DNA of 64,000 bases from Chitinophagaceae bacterium (GTDB lineage: Bacteria > Bacteroidota > Bacteroidia > Chitinophagales > Chitinophagaceae): contig JAQBNL010000084.1 of the NCBI GenBank assembly GCA_028288585.1, positions 1-64,000 on the forward strand, written 5' to 3'. The notes below the pieces were generated by a model that saw only the letters and a list, made by a program, of their open reading frames with translations, had not been told where the DNA came from and searched no databases. The position numbers were made by a program, and so were the translations under genes. Shown piece after piece: positions 24,023-32,174 of this stretch; position 1 is the stretch's first letter, and every line of letters begins with the position of its first letter.

Positions 24023-26846
24023 TGGCTTTTAATGTTTCAGCCTGATAAATATGAAAAGCGTAACGAATATTTTTTGTTTCTTCGGATAAGAGAGTCCTCA
24101 ATATCTTAATCGCTTCATCATAATTTTTGTCATTATAAAGTTTAAATAAAGCAATGAAGAAAGATTTTAAATTTTCTGCCCTTTTGTTTGCAGTTGGATA
24201 AATATCTTTCATTGGAGGAACAGGTACATTACTGAGCTTACTAAAATCTTTTTCTTTAAATGCCAAAAGAAGATTTATTTCTAATAAGAAAATATTATTC
24301 CTTTCATCATTATATTTTACTTTCTGGAAATGCTTTTGAATTCGTTCAATTAGCGGTTTGGCTAACTCCCAATGTTTCTCAGAATCTACCGCCTCAATTA
24401 TAGCATGTTCAAGCTCTGTAGTAGTCGAACTTGTTTTAATAAAATCCTCTATTTTAATATCGCTAATCCTACTTGAAATAAGGTTTTTAAGTTCTTTGGA
24501 GTCCAAAATATTAATTGCTGACAACAGTCTACCTATGTCAAGAGTTTTAGAAAAAAAATCTTCTACAAATTCATTAATACCCTTATGTTTAAACAGATTG
24601 ATACTTCTATAAAGCAAAGAAGTTAAGGGTTGATAATACATATTGTTGCCGAAGACACTAAACCTTTCATTAAAAATATCAATTCGGCTTTCAGATATTT
24701 CATCAATAGAATAGGTTATGGAGTATTTTTTTATTAAGCTTTCTAATTCATCTAATGTTTCTTTTACAGGTAGTCCATCAATCTCATATGTATCTTTCTT
24801 TTGGTTGATAGAAATAAAAGCAAGTAATAATGATTTTACATAATACTTTAATTTTTCAAATTGGTCTTTATTTTGTTCATCATATTTATTGCTATCGGTT
24901 TTAAAATTTAAAGATGTAGAGAAGCTCTGATTAAATTTTTTAAGAAGATTATTTTTTTGAAAATGCAAATACAAATAGCCCCAATCAATAATTTCAAACC
25001 CGAATTCACTCATCCATCTTCTGGCTGATTTTTTATCAGTACCCGATGGATAAACCTGAACAATAATTTCTGTAGCAGTATAATAGTCTACTAAAAAACT
25101 TTCCAATAATAAAATCAATTCTCGTGAAACATCCTTTATAGCCTCTTGTTGTTCATCTGAGATTTCAGTTTTAGATATACGAAGATTTGCAAGTTTCAAA
25201 ATTTCAATACCCACATCAATTAAGGCACAGTTAAGATTCAAATACTCTGTGTGGCTCAAATTTCTTTTTGTAAATCTTTCTTTTAAATAATTAAAAACAT
25301 ATGGGAATAGATAAAAAATCAACCTTGGATTGATTAGAGGTCTTGGGTATGTATAGGTTGATGTAATTCTTTTATTACCTAATTTTTGTAATGTATCATC
25401 ATATCTTTTTCTGATTGAAATATGATGAATAGAGCTATTCCTATCATTGGTATTTAAGCTAAATACTTTGTTCGCAATTTCAAGTAGGATTTTAGGTATA
25501 ATTTCAGCTTGTTCTTTCTCCAGATTATGAACAGAAACAAGTTCTTCTAAAGTCAAATCAAACATCTGAAGCCATAATTCATTTTTTAATTCAAATCCCG
25601 CCTCAAGCCTTCTGTCAATGTTTGATTGCTCAGGTATAAGGACATTGTCAATTTCAATCTTGTCAATTTGCTTAAAAGCAATAGGATTTAATTCTGAATC
25701 TGTTAAAAGGTATGGAATTACTTCAGCAAATTGTTTGGGTATGTCTTGATATAATGTCCATATTAAAAATGGACGTGAAGTATCCCTAAAAATTCTTAAA
25801 ATATCTTGATATGGAGTTGGATAGTTTGCATCATTTTTAATAATCAACCGAAGAAGTAAAAAGCAAAAACTTCTTGTTTTTTGATAATCAAAAGCATCAT
25901 AAATTCTCCATTTATGATAATTGACACTTTCAATAAAATCAAAAGGTGTTTCATAATTAAATTCAATGCTGGGAATTTCTGTTTTAATATCTATATGTTG
26001 ATACGCATTTGCATCAAGCCAAATTTTATTGAATTCTGAACTTGATTTTAATAAGTCGTCTTCAGAGTTCAAAAAAGAAATTGCTGATTCAGAAATCTTA
26101 TCAATGTTTTGTTTGCTTAGATAAGCTCGCAAATTGTCAACCCAAATTTTAGTTCCTCTTATAAGTTTAAAATATTTTCTAAATTCTACTTCCGTGCTTT
26201 CTTCCCCGCCTACAAATAGCCAAAGAGTAGATGCAATCTCGTTTCGCAGATGCCTTATATATTCGTTGTCCTTCCAATAGAAATATCCATTTACAGAATC
26301 ATAACCTATTATATCTCGTTCTTCAAAGAATTTAATACTGAGTAAGGCTGAACCTTTTGTTCTAATTATTTCATTCAGTTTCTCAAGAGAGATAGACAGT
26401 TTGGAGTCGTTAAAACTTTTGTTATAATAAATTTGTAAGCATCTAATTAAATCCTTCTTATCTTCTGGGATTACAATTGGTTTTCCTTCAGTCTCATAAT
26501 GTCCGACTTTCCAAATAAAGTGACGAACTAACTCAGGAAGAACTACTTCGCCTGCAATTATTCTAATCCAATTAATTTTCTCAAAATCATCAAAGGTGAG
26601 ACTGGTTGTATTCGCTTGGTTATATTCCTCAATAGTTTTAAGAAAGGTGTCTTTATCTCTTGTAACGAAATTTAGATTTAAAATTATGTGAGAGATAACA
26701 AAGGCAAGATTAAATTTAAGATTCTCAGACTTTATATTAGTATCATTATAATTATTATAAGAATTTTTATCACTTGCTAAATATCTTAATCTTTCACTAA
26801 GAGATTTTAATTGTTCTTCAATATTATGTGAACTTGGGAATTGCAT
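24006..26846 (-). CDS. Large helical protein of unknown function (gene 2 of operon)
   Basis: 946 aa, soluble, low in Gly and Pro, almost entirely helical by eye. No Walker A, no nuclease motif and no membrane segment was found. The C-terminal ~120 residues (LLLAFKEKDFSKL..., FFIALFKLYNDKNYDEAIKI, AFHIYQAETLKAIE) look like TPR-type helical hairpins. Such size and shape fit a scaffold or sensor between the two nuclease-like partners encoded on either side: 26 bases downstream of the HNH gene and overlapping the next by 17. I do not recognise a family. Confidence 0.65.
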   Translation of the reverse strand: MQFPSSHNIEEQLKSLSERLRYLASDKNSYNNYNDTNIKSENLKFNLAFVISHIILNLNFVTRDKDTFLKTIEEYNQANTTSLTFDDFEKINWIRIIAGEVVLPELVRHFIWKVGHYETEGKPIVIPEDKKDLIRCLQIYYNKSFNDSKLSISLEKLNEIIRTKGSALLSIKFFEERDIIGYDSVNGYFYWKDNEYIRHLRNEIASTLWLFVGGEESTEVEFRKYFKLIRGTKIWVDNLRAYLSKQNIDKISESAISFLNSEDDLLKSSSEFNKIWLDANAYQHIDIKTEIPSIEFNYETPFDFIESVNYHKWRIYDAFDYQKTRSFCFLLLRLIIKNDANYPTPYQDILRIFRDTSRPFLIWTLYQDIPKQFAEVIPYLLTDSELNPIAFKQIDKIEIDNVLIPEQSNIDRRLEAGFELKNELWLQMFDLTLEELVSVHNLEKEQAEIIPKILLEIANKVFSLNTNDRNSSIHHISIRKRYDDTLQKLGNKRITSTYTYPRPLINPRLIFYLFPYVFNYLKERFTKRNLSHTEYLNLNCALIDVGIEILKLANLRISKTEISDEQQEAIKDVSRELILLLESFLVDYYTATEIIVQVYPSGTDKKSARRWMSEFGFEIIDWGYLYLHFQKNNLLKKFNQSFSTSLNFKTDSNKYDEQNKDQFEKLKYYVKSLLLAFISINQKKDTYEIDGLPVKETLDELESLIKKYSITYSIDEISESRIDIFNERFSVFGNNMYYQPLTSLLYRSINLFKHKGINEFVEDFFSKTLDIGRLLSAINILDSKELKNLISSRISDIKIEDFIKTSSTTTELEHAIIEAVDSEKHWELAKPLIERIQKHFQKVKYNDERNNIFLLEINLLLAFKEKDFSKLSNVPVPPMKDIYPTANKRAENLKSFFIALFKLYNDKNYDEAIKILRTLLSEETKNIRYAFHIYQAETLKAIETNE

Positions 26847-26872
26847 TTATTAAATATCTTAATTTTTAGAAG

Positions 26873-27904
26873 TTACTTTATAACCATGTTTTTCCACAAG
26901 CTATGTGAAGCGAAGCGCCATTTCTTTTGTGTCACATAATCCCAGTTATATAGATGTTCTATATTTAAATGTGAAGACCCCTCTTTATTTTGACACAGGA
27001 TTGCTTCTATATTCTCATAAATTTCCAAGCCGGGATAACTTAACCCAGGTAAAGCTATTGCGAATTGTTTCTTAACCCCGTTAACAAAAAGATTAAAGAT
27101 TACAAGAAAACATTGCAACTCTTTAGGGCTATTTACTATGTTTAATCCAGTAAATTTCTCAGGAAAATCATTCTTAAGCCAAAAGACTTTCGGAAGAATT
27201 GGCTTTTCGGGGTTTAAGATTTGCTCCCGTATTTTGTAAAGGTTACGATTGATTAAAAAGCCATGACCGAATTTTTGAAAAGCATATAAATAAGCAATTT
27301 TTAAAAGAGCAATTTCCCCATAACGTTCATTGGACTTAGGATGAATATCCATATTAAAATTAAGTTTCCAATTTATGCCTGCATCAAACATATCATGTCC
27401 CTCCAAAAATGGGTCATATGCCTTATAAGTATAGGTTTTATTTGCAAAAAATCTCTCTCTATGTATTGGACTTGAGTTTTCCCCATCAACGTTAATCTTA
27501 ACCCTTCCATCCTCCTCGACAGACATATCTGCTGCCACCCTACTTCCATCATTATTAAGGGTAACTCTTATTTTTGAATTAGGAGTATTATTAAAAAAAT
27601 TCCACTCTTTTAATTGCAAAAGCAAATGGTTGTCTATTTTATACCCAGCTTTTGAATTACAATCTCTACAGGTTAAAATACCTTGTTTCCCTCCAAGCGA
27701 AAAAGGAGGATTGTGGTCGAATGTTAAGGGGTTGGAAGAGGTTTTGTTAAGAGTATCTTTTGTAAATAGATTAAAGCACAATGGACATATATAACCTTCC
27801 TTAAAATCGGGCTCGAATTTTAAGCTTGGATTCTCTTTTACCCATGAAAGATTTTGAGAATAAACATCATATAATTTCAGCTTTCTTTTTTGGTCTTTAG
27901 TCAT
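26873..27904 (-). CDS. HNH-endonuclease-domain protein (gene 1 of operon)
   Basis: 343 aa. Residues 40-90 form an HNH/treble-clef domain: CPLC (40-43), the DHNPP core (Asp63, His64, Asn65) after FD, and CRDCNSKAG (79-86). The C-terminal ~250 residues are an unrecognised alpha/beta region with PGLSYPGLEIYENIEAI. First gene of a three-gene minus-strand operon. HNH activity on DNA is a family-based expectation; the target and the role of the large C-terminal part are unknown. Confidence 0.75.
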   Translation of the reverse strand: MTKDQKRKLKLYDVYSQNLSWVKENPSLKFEPDFKEGYICPLCFNLFTKDTLNKTSSNPLTFDHNPPFSLGGKQGILTCRDCNSKAGYKIDNHLLLQLKEWNFFNNTPNSKIRVTLNNDGSRVAADMSVEEDGRVKINVDGENSSPIHRERFFANKTYTYKAYDPFLEGHDMFDAGINWKLNFNMDIHPKSNERYGEIALLKIAYLYAFQKFGHGFLINRNLYKIREQILNPEKPILPKVFWLKNDFPEKFTGLNIVNSPKELQCFLVIFNLFVNGVKKQFAIALPGLSYPGLEIYENIEAILCQNKEGSSHLNIEHLYNWDYVTQKKWRFASHSLWKNMVIK

Positions 27905-28080
27905 TATTTCTCATAGGTTGTTAGTAATATTTGAATGTAAGATAAAATAATCACACCTGTATATGTGAAATATGTAGCACTAAAAAAAGATGGTGTAAAT
28001 AACAACGTACTTCCTCGAACAAAATTTATGTAGACTTTAGAATAAAAATTATTATTTTGTTGACACCAAAATTAGCAACT

Positions 28081-28509
28081 ATGAATTTCAACTTATTTTT
28101 AGGAGAACAAGTTATTATAAGTTCAGATAATAATACTATTACCTTAACTAATATGAGAATAAGAAAGGAATTAAGGTCGTGGGGTAATAGTTTCAATCAA
28201 AGTATACTACTTCAACATATTACCTCATGTGAAGTAAAACACAAATCGAATCCTATATTTCTTATTTTGTCAGCTATATCTATTTTAGCTTCTGTTTACT
28301 ATTACAGCCAACCGTATGGTGAAAGCCAAGGGCAAATTCCTTTACTATTTGCTGCTGCATTTGCTTTAATTTATTTTCTTGATAGGCGTAGCTACATAGT
28401 CATAGGATCACCTTCAACAAAAATGTATATAAAAGTTTCTGGAGGTCGAACATCATCGTTAGACTTTATTTCAAGTGTTGAAGCAGCAATTGTAGATTTG
28501 AAAAAATAA
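28081..28509 (+). CDS. PH-like membrane protein, hypothetical
   Basis: 142 aa from ATG at 28081; an upstream TTG at 28057 is less likely. N-terminal ~60 residues form strands with a basic loop (VIISSDNNTITLTNMRIRKE, SILLQHITSCEVKHKS), then two close membrane helices (IFLILSAISILASVYYY, LLFAAAFALIYFL) and a C-terminal domain with one amphipathic helix. This is the layout of DUF6232/bacterial-PH small membrane proteins. Divergent from the HNH operon; function unknown. Confidence 0.6.
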   Translation: MNFNLFLGEQVIISSDNNTITLTNMRIRKELRSWGNSFNQSILLQHITSCEVKHKSNPIFLILSAISILASVYYYSQPYGESQGQIPLLFAAAFALIYFLDRRSYIVIGSPSTKMYIKVSGGRTSSLDFISSVEAAIVDLKK

Positions 28510-28659
28510 ATAATTTATATTTCTGCACAGGTATGAAAGAAAAATTAAAAGTTGCCTTAAGTTTCGTTATAAAAGGCGAGCTATACTAATTCTAATTCAG
28601 ATAAGTTTAATAGGCGAAATATTGGACGTATTTTTCAATTTAGAAACATTAAAATAACC

Positions 28660-29646
28660 ATGGAAGATATAAGCAAATGCTTGATTACAGGGTTGCCGAT
28701 TAAGAGCTATAAAAAATGTGAAGAAAAGAATCATGGACACAATCCATTTCTGCAGTATAAAGTAGATATAAACTCAAAGGAATACTTTTTTGGGTTTTGC
28801 CTCAATTGCCTTAATGAAACTATCAAGTTTATAGAAGCGAATAAGAAACTCCTTTTTGCTTTGCTACTTAATGGGAAGGAGATTCCAAAAGAGGAAGACA
28901 GCCAAAGCATTTTCGAGAAGCATACATATTTATTACATAAACAAGATTTAGAAAAATTCATTAAGAATAATTCAGTCCTAACTTCTCCGAGCGATAAATT
29001 AGATAATCTATTCTTATCCCTTTCTTCACTACCTAAATATGAGGGTGAAAAAGTTTCTATAAACAATGATATTAACAAAGAAGAATTTTACTTAAAATAT
29101 TACTTTAAGAATAAAGAAGAGCTTGTTTTTTATATAAATACTTTGAATACATCCAAACTATTAGAATTTGAATTTATTAATGACACACCCGTAGCTTTTA
29201 AAGTCACATATGATGGGCTTTTAAAGTCTATCTCTATGCAAGAAGAAGGGATATACGGAAATAGATGTTTTGTGGCTATGTCTTTCGATTCCGATGATGA
29301 GTTTATCTTTAATGAAGTTATTGAGCCAGTTTGTGAAATGTATAATTTCAAGGCTATACGAGTTGATAGGCTGCATCCAGGTACAGAACAAACAATCAAT
29401 GATTTGATTATTGCAGAATTGAAAAAGGCAAAGTTTATTATTGCTGATTTTACAAAAAATAAAAGCGGTGTCTATTTTGAAGCTGGCTATGCATTAGGGA
29501 AAAGTAAGCAAGTTATTTACACTTGTTCAAAAGAACATTTTCAAAACCTACACTTTGACGTAAATCATTTTCCTGTTCTTATTTATGAAACAAAAGAGCA
29601 ACTCAAGGAAATGCTGAAGAATAAAATTGAAGCATACATACTATAG
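28660..29646 (+). CDS. Zinc-finger plus TIR/deoxyribosyltransferase-like domain protein
   Basis: 328 aa. N-terminus: four cysteines (7, 20, 47, 50; GFCLNCLNE) fit a zinc site. The middle is an unrecognised helical linker. The C-terminal domain from residue 201 begins NRCFVAMSFD and contains FIIADFTKNKSGVYFEAGYA with Asp263 and candidate catalytic Glu274. This pattern is shared by nucleoside 2-deoxyribosyltransferase-like and TIR-like proteins; in bacterial defence such domains degrade or modify nucleotides such as NAD+. Activity is inferred. The 3' end overlaps the convergent polymerase-like gene by six bases. Confidence 0.7.
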   Translation: MEDISKCLITGLPIKSYKKCEEKNHGHNPFLQYKVDINSKEYFFGFCLNCLNETIKFIEANKKLLFALLLNGKEIPKEEDSQSIFEKHTYLLHKQDLEKFIKNNSVLTSPSDKLDNLFLSLSSLPKYEGEKVSINNDINKEEFYLKYYFKNKEELVFYINTLNTSKLLEFEFINDTPVAFKVTYDGLLKSISMQEEGIYGNRCFVAMSFDSDDEFIFNEVIEPVCEMYNFKAIRVDRLHPGTEQTINDLIIAELKKAKFIIADFTKNKSGVYFEAGYALGKSKQVIYTCSKEHFQNLHFDVNHFPVLIYETKEQLKEMLKNKIEAYIL

Positions 29647-31167
29647 ATGATTATAGTTAGAAGGTTTTAATTCGTTATATGAAAGACTAAGTGAGGATTT
29701 CTTACTTGATTCAGAAGAACGCAAATATTCAATTTTCAATGTAGGTTTGTAGCCAATATAATATTCTAATTCATTTTTCATTATCGCTTCAATAAGACCT
29801 TCATTTCCCACAGTTGTAATAATGCTATCATGAATTGTAAATAATGGTATCTCAGAATTTATTTCTGTGATTTTTTTGCAAATAATATCTATCATTAAAA
29901 AACTTTCAATTCTCTGTAAAATAATAGGTAGATAATTATACTGAACCGATTTTATGGTTGTATAAAGCTCATAAGGCGTGGAAAAATGTACTTTAAAGGT
30001 TTGGCAAGGGCTATAAAATATGCCCGCTTGAGGCTTTATAAATAGGATAGTTAGTACCTCTTTTTTTACCTTTTCTCGGGAATCAAATTTTTTAGGATAG
30101 ATTGACTGAAAGTGTAGTTGAATATATTCATAGAAAGTCCCTGCTACTACTTGGGAAATGTAATTATTTACGTCAGAATCAATAGGGGCATAGTTTTCCA
30201 GAGAACTTACTAAAGTAATGATATTGTTATATTCTTCCTTTCTTCTTATATCATTATATATTTCTTTATTTAAATACTTTAAATTTAAATTTTCGCCAAG
30301 TGAATCAGCATTACTCCAAAACTCTTTTTTGAAAAAGGCAATACTAAGATATGGTTGGCTATTTTTTAAGTCTATACTTACTAACTGTTCTCCATCATAG
30401 GTAAGAAAATTTCTCAACTCCCTTTTTATGTTCGTTATCGGATTATAAAATCTATGATTATCCCCTACAAATTTATAATAGTGATTTCCTTCATTTAAAG
30501 AATAGACTTTCTGTTGGAAGTCTATAGCTGTGTCTTTAGCATTGAGTATGGGTTTTAATTTGTATTTAATTGCTTCGTCATTCTTTATATCTTGTATTTT
30601 GCTATCTGTGTAATTATCAATCCAAAGACAAGCCCCCTTTGCATCAATGTGCAATTTATTATCATCCCACCATTTGGTTAAATAACCATAGCCCCAAGTG
30701 CTTTTTTTTGATTCTTGTTTCCTTCTTTCTCTATCTCTTTGAATTGCTCGCTTAAATTGAAAGTTATCAAGAAGCACTTGTTTTAATCCTGTACCTGAAT
30801 ACTTATACTTAAACCTAAAGCCTTTGCACTTTTCTCCGAGTATAAAATAATTATCCGTCTCTATAACGCCTGCTTTTAGAAGAAAATTAAGATATTTAGA
30901 ATGGTCATGAAGTATCTTGTTTAGATTCCTACTCGATATTTCAGCATAGTCTGTGTCTTTATCGTTCATTTCTTTACGTTGAGCAATTCTTGCTTTAATA
31001 ATGTAATCACATACAAATAGCAGCTTGTGCCTTTTCAAATTATTGCCTTTGAATGCAAAGCTGTTCTTCAGAATAACTTCGTCAATGTTAAGATTTGCAG
31101 GTATTAAGAAATTGATGTTACTAAGCGGTCTATTTTTTTTCATTTTAAATAACCATGCAAATAACAT
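29641..31167 (-). CDS. Polymerase-palm-like protein of the element (possible family A-type)
   Basis: 508 aa, not assigned to a named family. Three spaced motifs recall the family A/T7-like polymerase palm: motif A LVSIDLKNSQPYLS (Asp266), a fingers-like basic helix REKVKKEVLTILF (364-376) and motif C PLFTIHDSIITT (His446, Asp447). An N-terminal region (~30-130) looks like a helical DNA-binding part, with a basic stretch RDRERRKQESKK at ~144-155. The start could be Met9. A self-encoded polymerase or primase would fit a mobile element. Neither exonuclease domain nor helicase is adjacent. Confidence 0.6.
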   Translation of the reverse strand: MLFAWLFKMKKNRPLSNINFLIPANLNIDEVILKNSFAFKGNNLKRHKLLFVCDYIIKARIAQRKEMNDKDTDYAEISSRNLNKILHDHSKYLNFLLKAGVIETDNYFILGEKCKGFRFKYKYSGTGLKQVLLDNFQFKRAIQRDRERRKQESKKSTWGYGYLTKWWDDNKLHIDAKGACLWIDNYTDSKIQDIKNDEAIKYKLKPILNAKDTAIDFQQKVYSLNEGNHYYKFVGDNHRFYNPITNIKRELRNFLTYDGEQLVSIDLKNSQPYLSIAFFKKEFWSNADSLGENLNLKYLNKEIYNDIRRKEEYNNIITLVSSLENYAPIDSDVNNYISQVVAGTFYEYIQLHFQSIYPKKFDSREKVKKEVLTILFIKPQAGIFYSPCQTFKVHFSTPYELYTTIKSVQYNYLPIILQRIESFLMIDIICKKITEINSEIPLFTIHDSIITTVGNEGLIEAIMKNELEYYIGYKPTLKIEYLRSSESSKKSSLSLSYNELKPSNYNHL

Positions 31168-31228
31168 ACCATTATATCAAACTATGTAATATTTATTTAC
31201 AAATCAATGAAAAATAGATTAAACAATA

Positions 31229-31280
31229 TTTGGTAAATTCATTATTTTGTCTTATCTTTATAGGATAATCAAAATTGATT
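31229..31280 (+). promoter_or_regulatory. Promoter and palindromic operator of the HTH gene
   Basis: TTTG (31229-31232) and TATCTTTA (31253-31260) are 20 bases apart, close to the Bacteroidota TTTG-N19-TAnnTTTG pattern. Directly downstream, AATCAA-AA-TTGATT (31267-31280) is a palindrome with perfect 6-bp arms, placed where a repressor would block transcription. Likely autoregulation by the gene at 31298. Confidence 0.5.
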
Positions 31281-31297
31281 ACCTGTAATAATTAAAA

Positions 31298-31996
31298 ATG
31301 GTTAGAGAAAAAGGAGTGGTAGCTAAGAAGAAGATTAAGACATACGATGGTCTGAGACAAAAATATTTTGGTATACGGGACTTAGGCAAGTTAGATGAGT
31401 CCGCAGTAAGGCAGCTACATTATTGGCTTGATGAAAAAATAGTTTCTGGCAATGACACAAAGGGTTGGCAGAAATTTGATTTTTATACTTTCCTGTGGAT
31501 TTTAATAGTTCGTGAGTTTAAAGTATTGGGTCTTGATAATAATGTATTGATAAAATGCTCGAAGGGCTTATTTGATGGAAAGAATCAGCCCATTAAAGAA
31601 TTTGAAAATGCAATATTGACTTGCTTAAAAGATAGGAAAGGACTATTGTTCCTCCTAAATAAATACGGTGATTTTGAGTTTATTGAAAATATTAAGGATG
31701 TACCTAATAGCCCAAAAGCAAGACCGTATATGACTTTTGTTGTAATAGATATTACTTTGATTTTACTTCAATTTTTAAGTGTCAAAGATTTCTATGGATA
31801 TATAAAGGAGCATGGACTACTGAAAGAAAGAGAGATACAAGTTTTAAATGTCCTTCATGAGCATACAAATGCGATGGTGACAGTTAAATTTTTAAAAGAC
31901 CAAGTAACCATCACTGATAAGACAGATAGTATCGAGCAATTTTTGGGTTTAATATTACACCAAGGAAACTATAAAACAATAGATATACAGATATAA
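31298..31996 (+). CDS. MerR-like HTH protein of the element
   Basis: 232 aa. Near the N-terminus KYFGIRDLGKLDESAVRQLHYW matches a MerR-like/winged-helix DNA-binding pattern, preceded by a Lys-rich tail (VVAKKKIKT). The remainder is helical and without known motif. It lies upstream of the recombinase on the same strand and has a palindrome over its own promoter, suggesting control of element excision or its own expression. Family not identified beyond HTH. Confidence 0.6.
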   Translation: MVREKGVVAKKKIKTYDGLRQKYFGIRDLGKLDESAVRQLHYWLDEKIVSGNDTKGWQKFDFYTFLWILIVREFKVLGLDNNVLIKCSKGLFDGKNQPIKEFENAILTCLKDRKGLLFLLNKYGDFEFIENIKDVPNSPKARPYMTFVVIDITLILLQFLSVKDFYGYIKEHGLLKEREIQVLNVLHEHTNAMVTVKFLKDQVTITDKTDSIEQFLGLILHQGNYKTIDIQI

Positions 31997-32006
31997 AAGA
32001 TGAGCG

Positions 32007-32174
32007 ATGAAAAAACTTACACTACTTCAATTAAAACAATTTAGCGGCTTTGAAAATATTGATGATAAGATTGCATTATACATTATTGAATCTTTATTTC
32101 AATTTTCTGTAATTGCCTTTAACTTCTTTCACCTAAATAATTCAAAGCAAAGTGGAGAATATAGATATAATTAA
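32007..32174 (+). CDS. 55-aa small protein overlapping recombinase start
   Basis: ATG at 32007 to TAA at 32172; starts MKKLTLLQLKQFSGFENIDD, then a helix (KIALYIIESLFQFSVIAFNF). It ends 22 bases inside the recombinase gene in another frame, which suggests translational coupling, and begins 10 bases after the HTH gene stop. Intact and evenly composed, but short; no family known. Confidence 0.45.
   Translation: MKKLTLLQLKQFSGFENIDDKIALYIIESLFQFSVIAFNFFHLNNSKQSGEYRYN

Noticed and set aside
24006-26846. Possible AAA/STAND ATPase in the 946-aa protein
   Set aside because: No GxxxxGK(S/T) motif or Walker B was found on reading the whole sequence.
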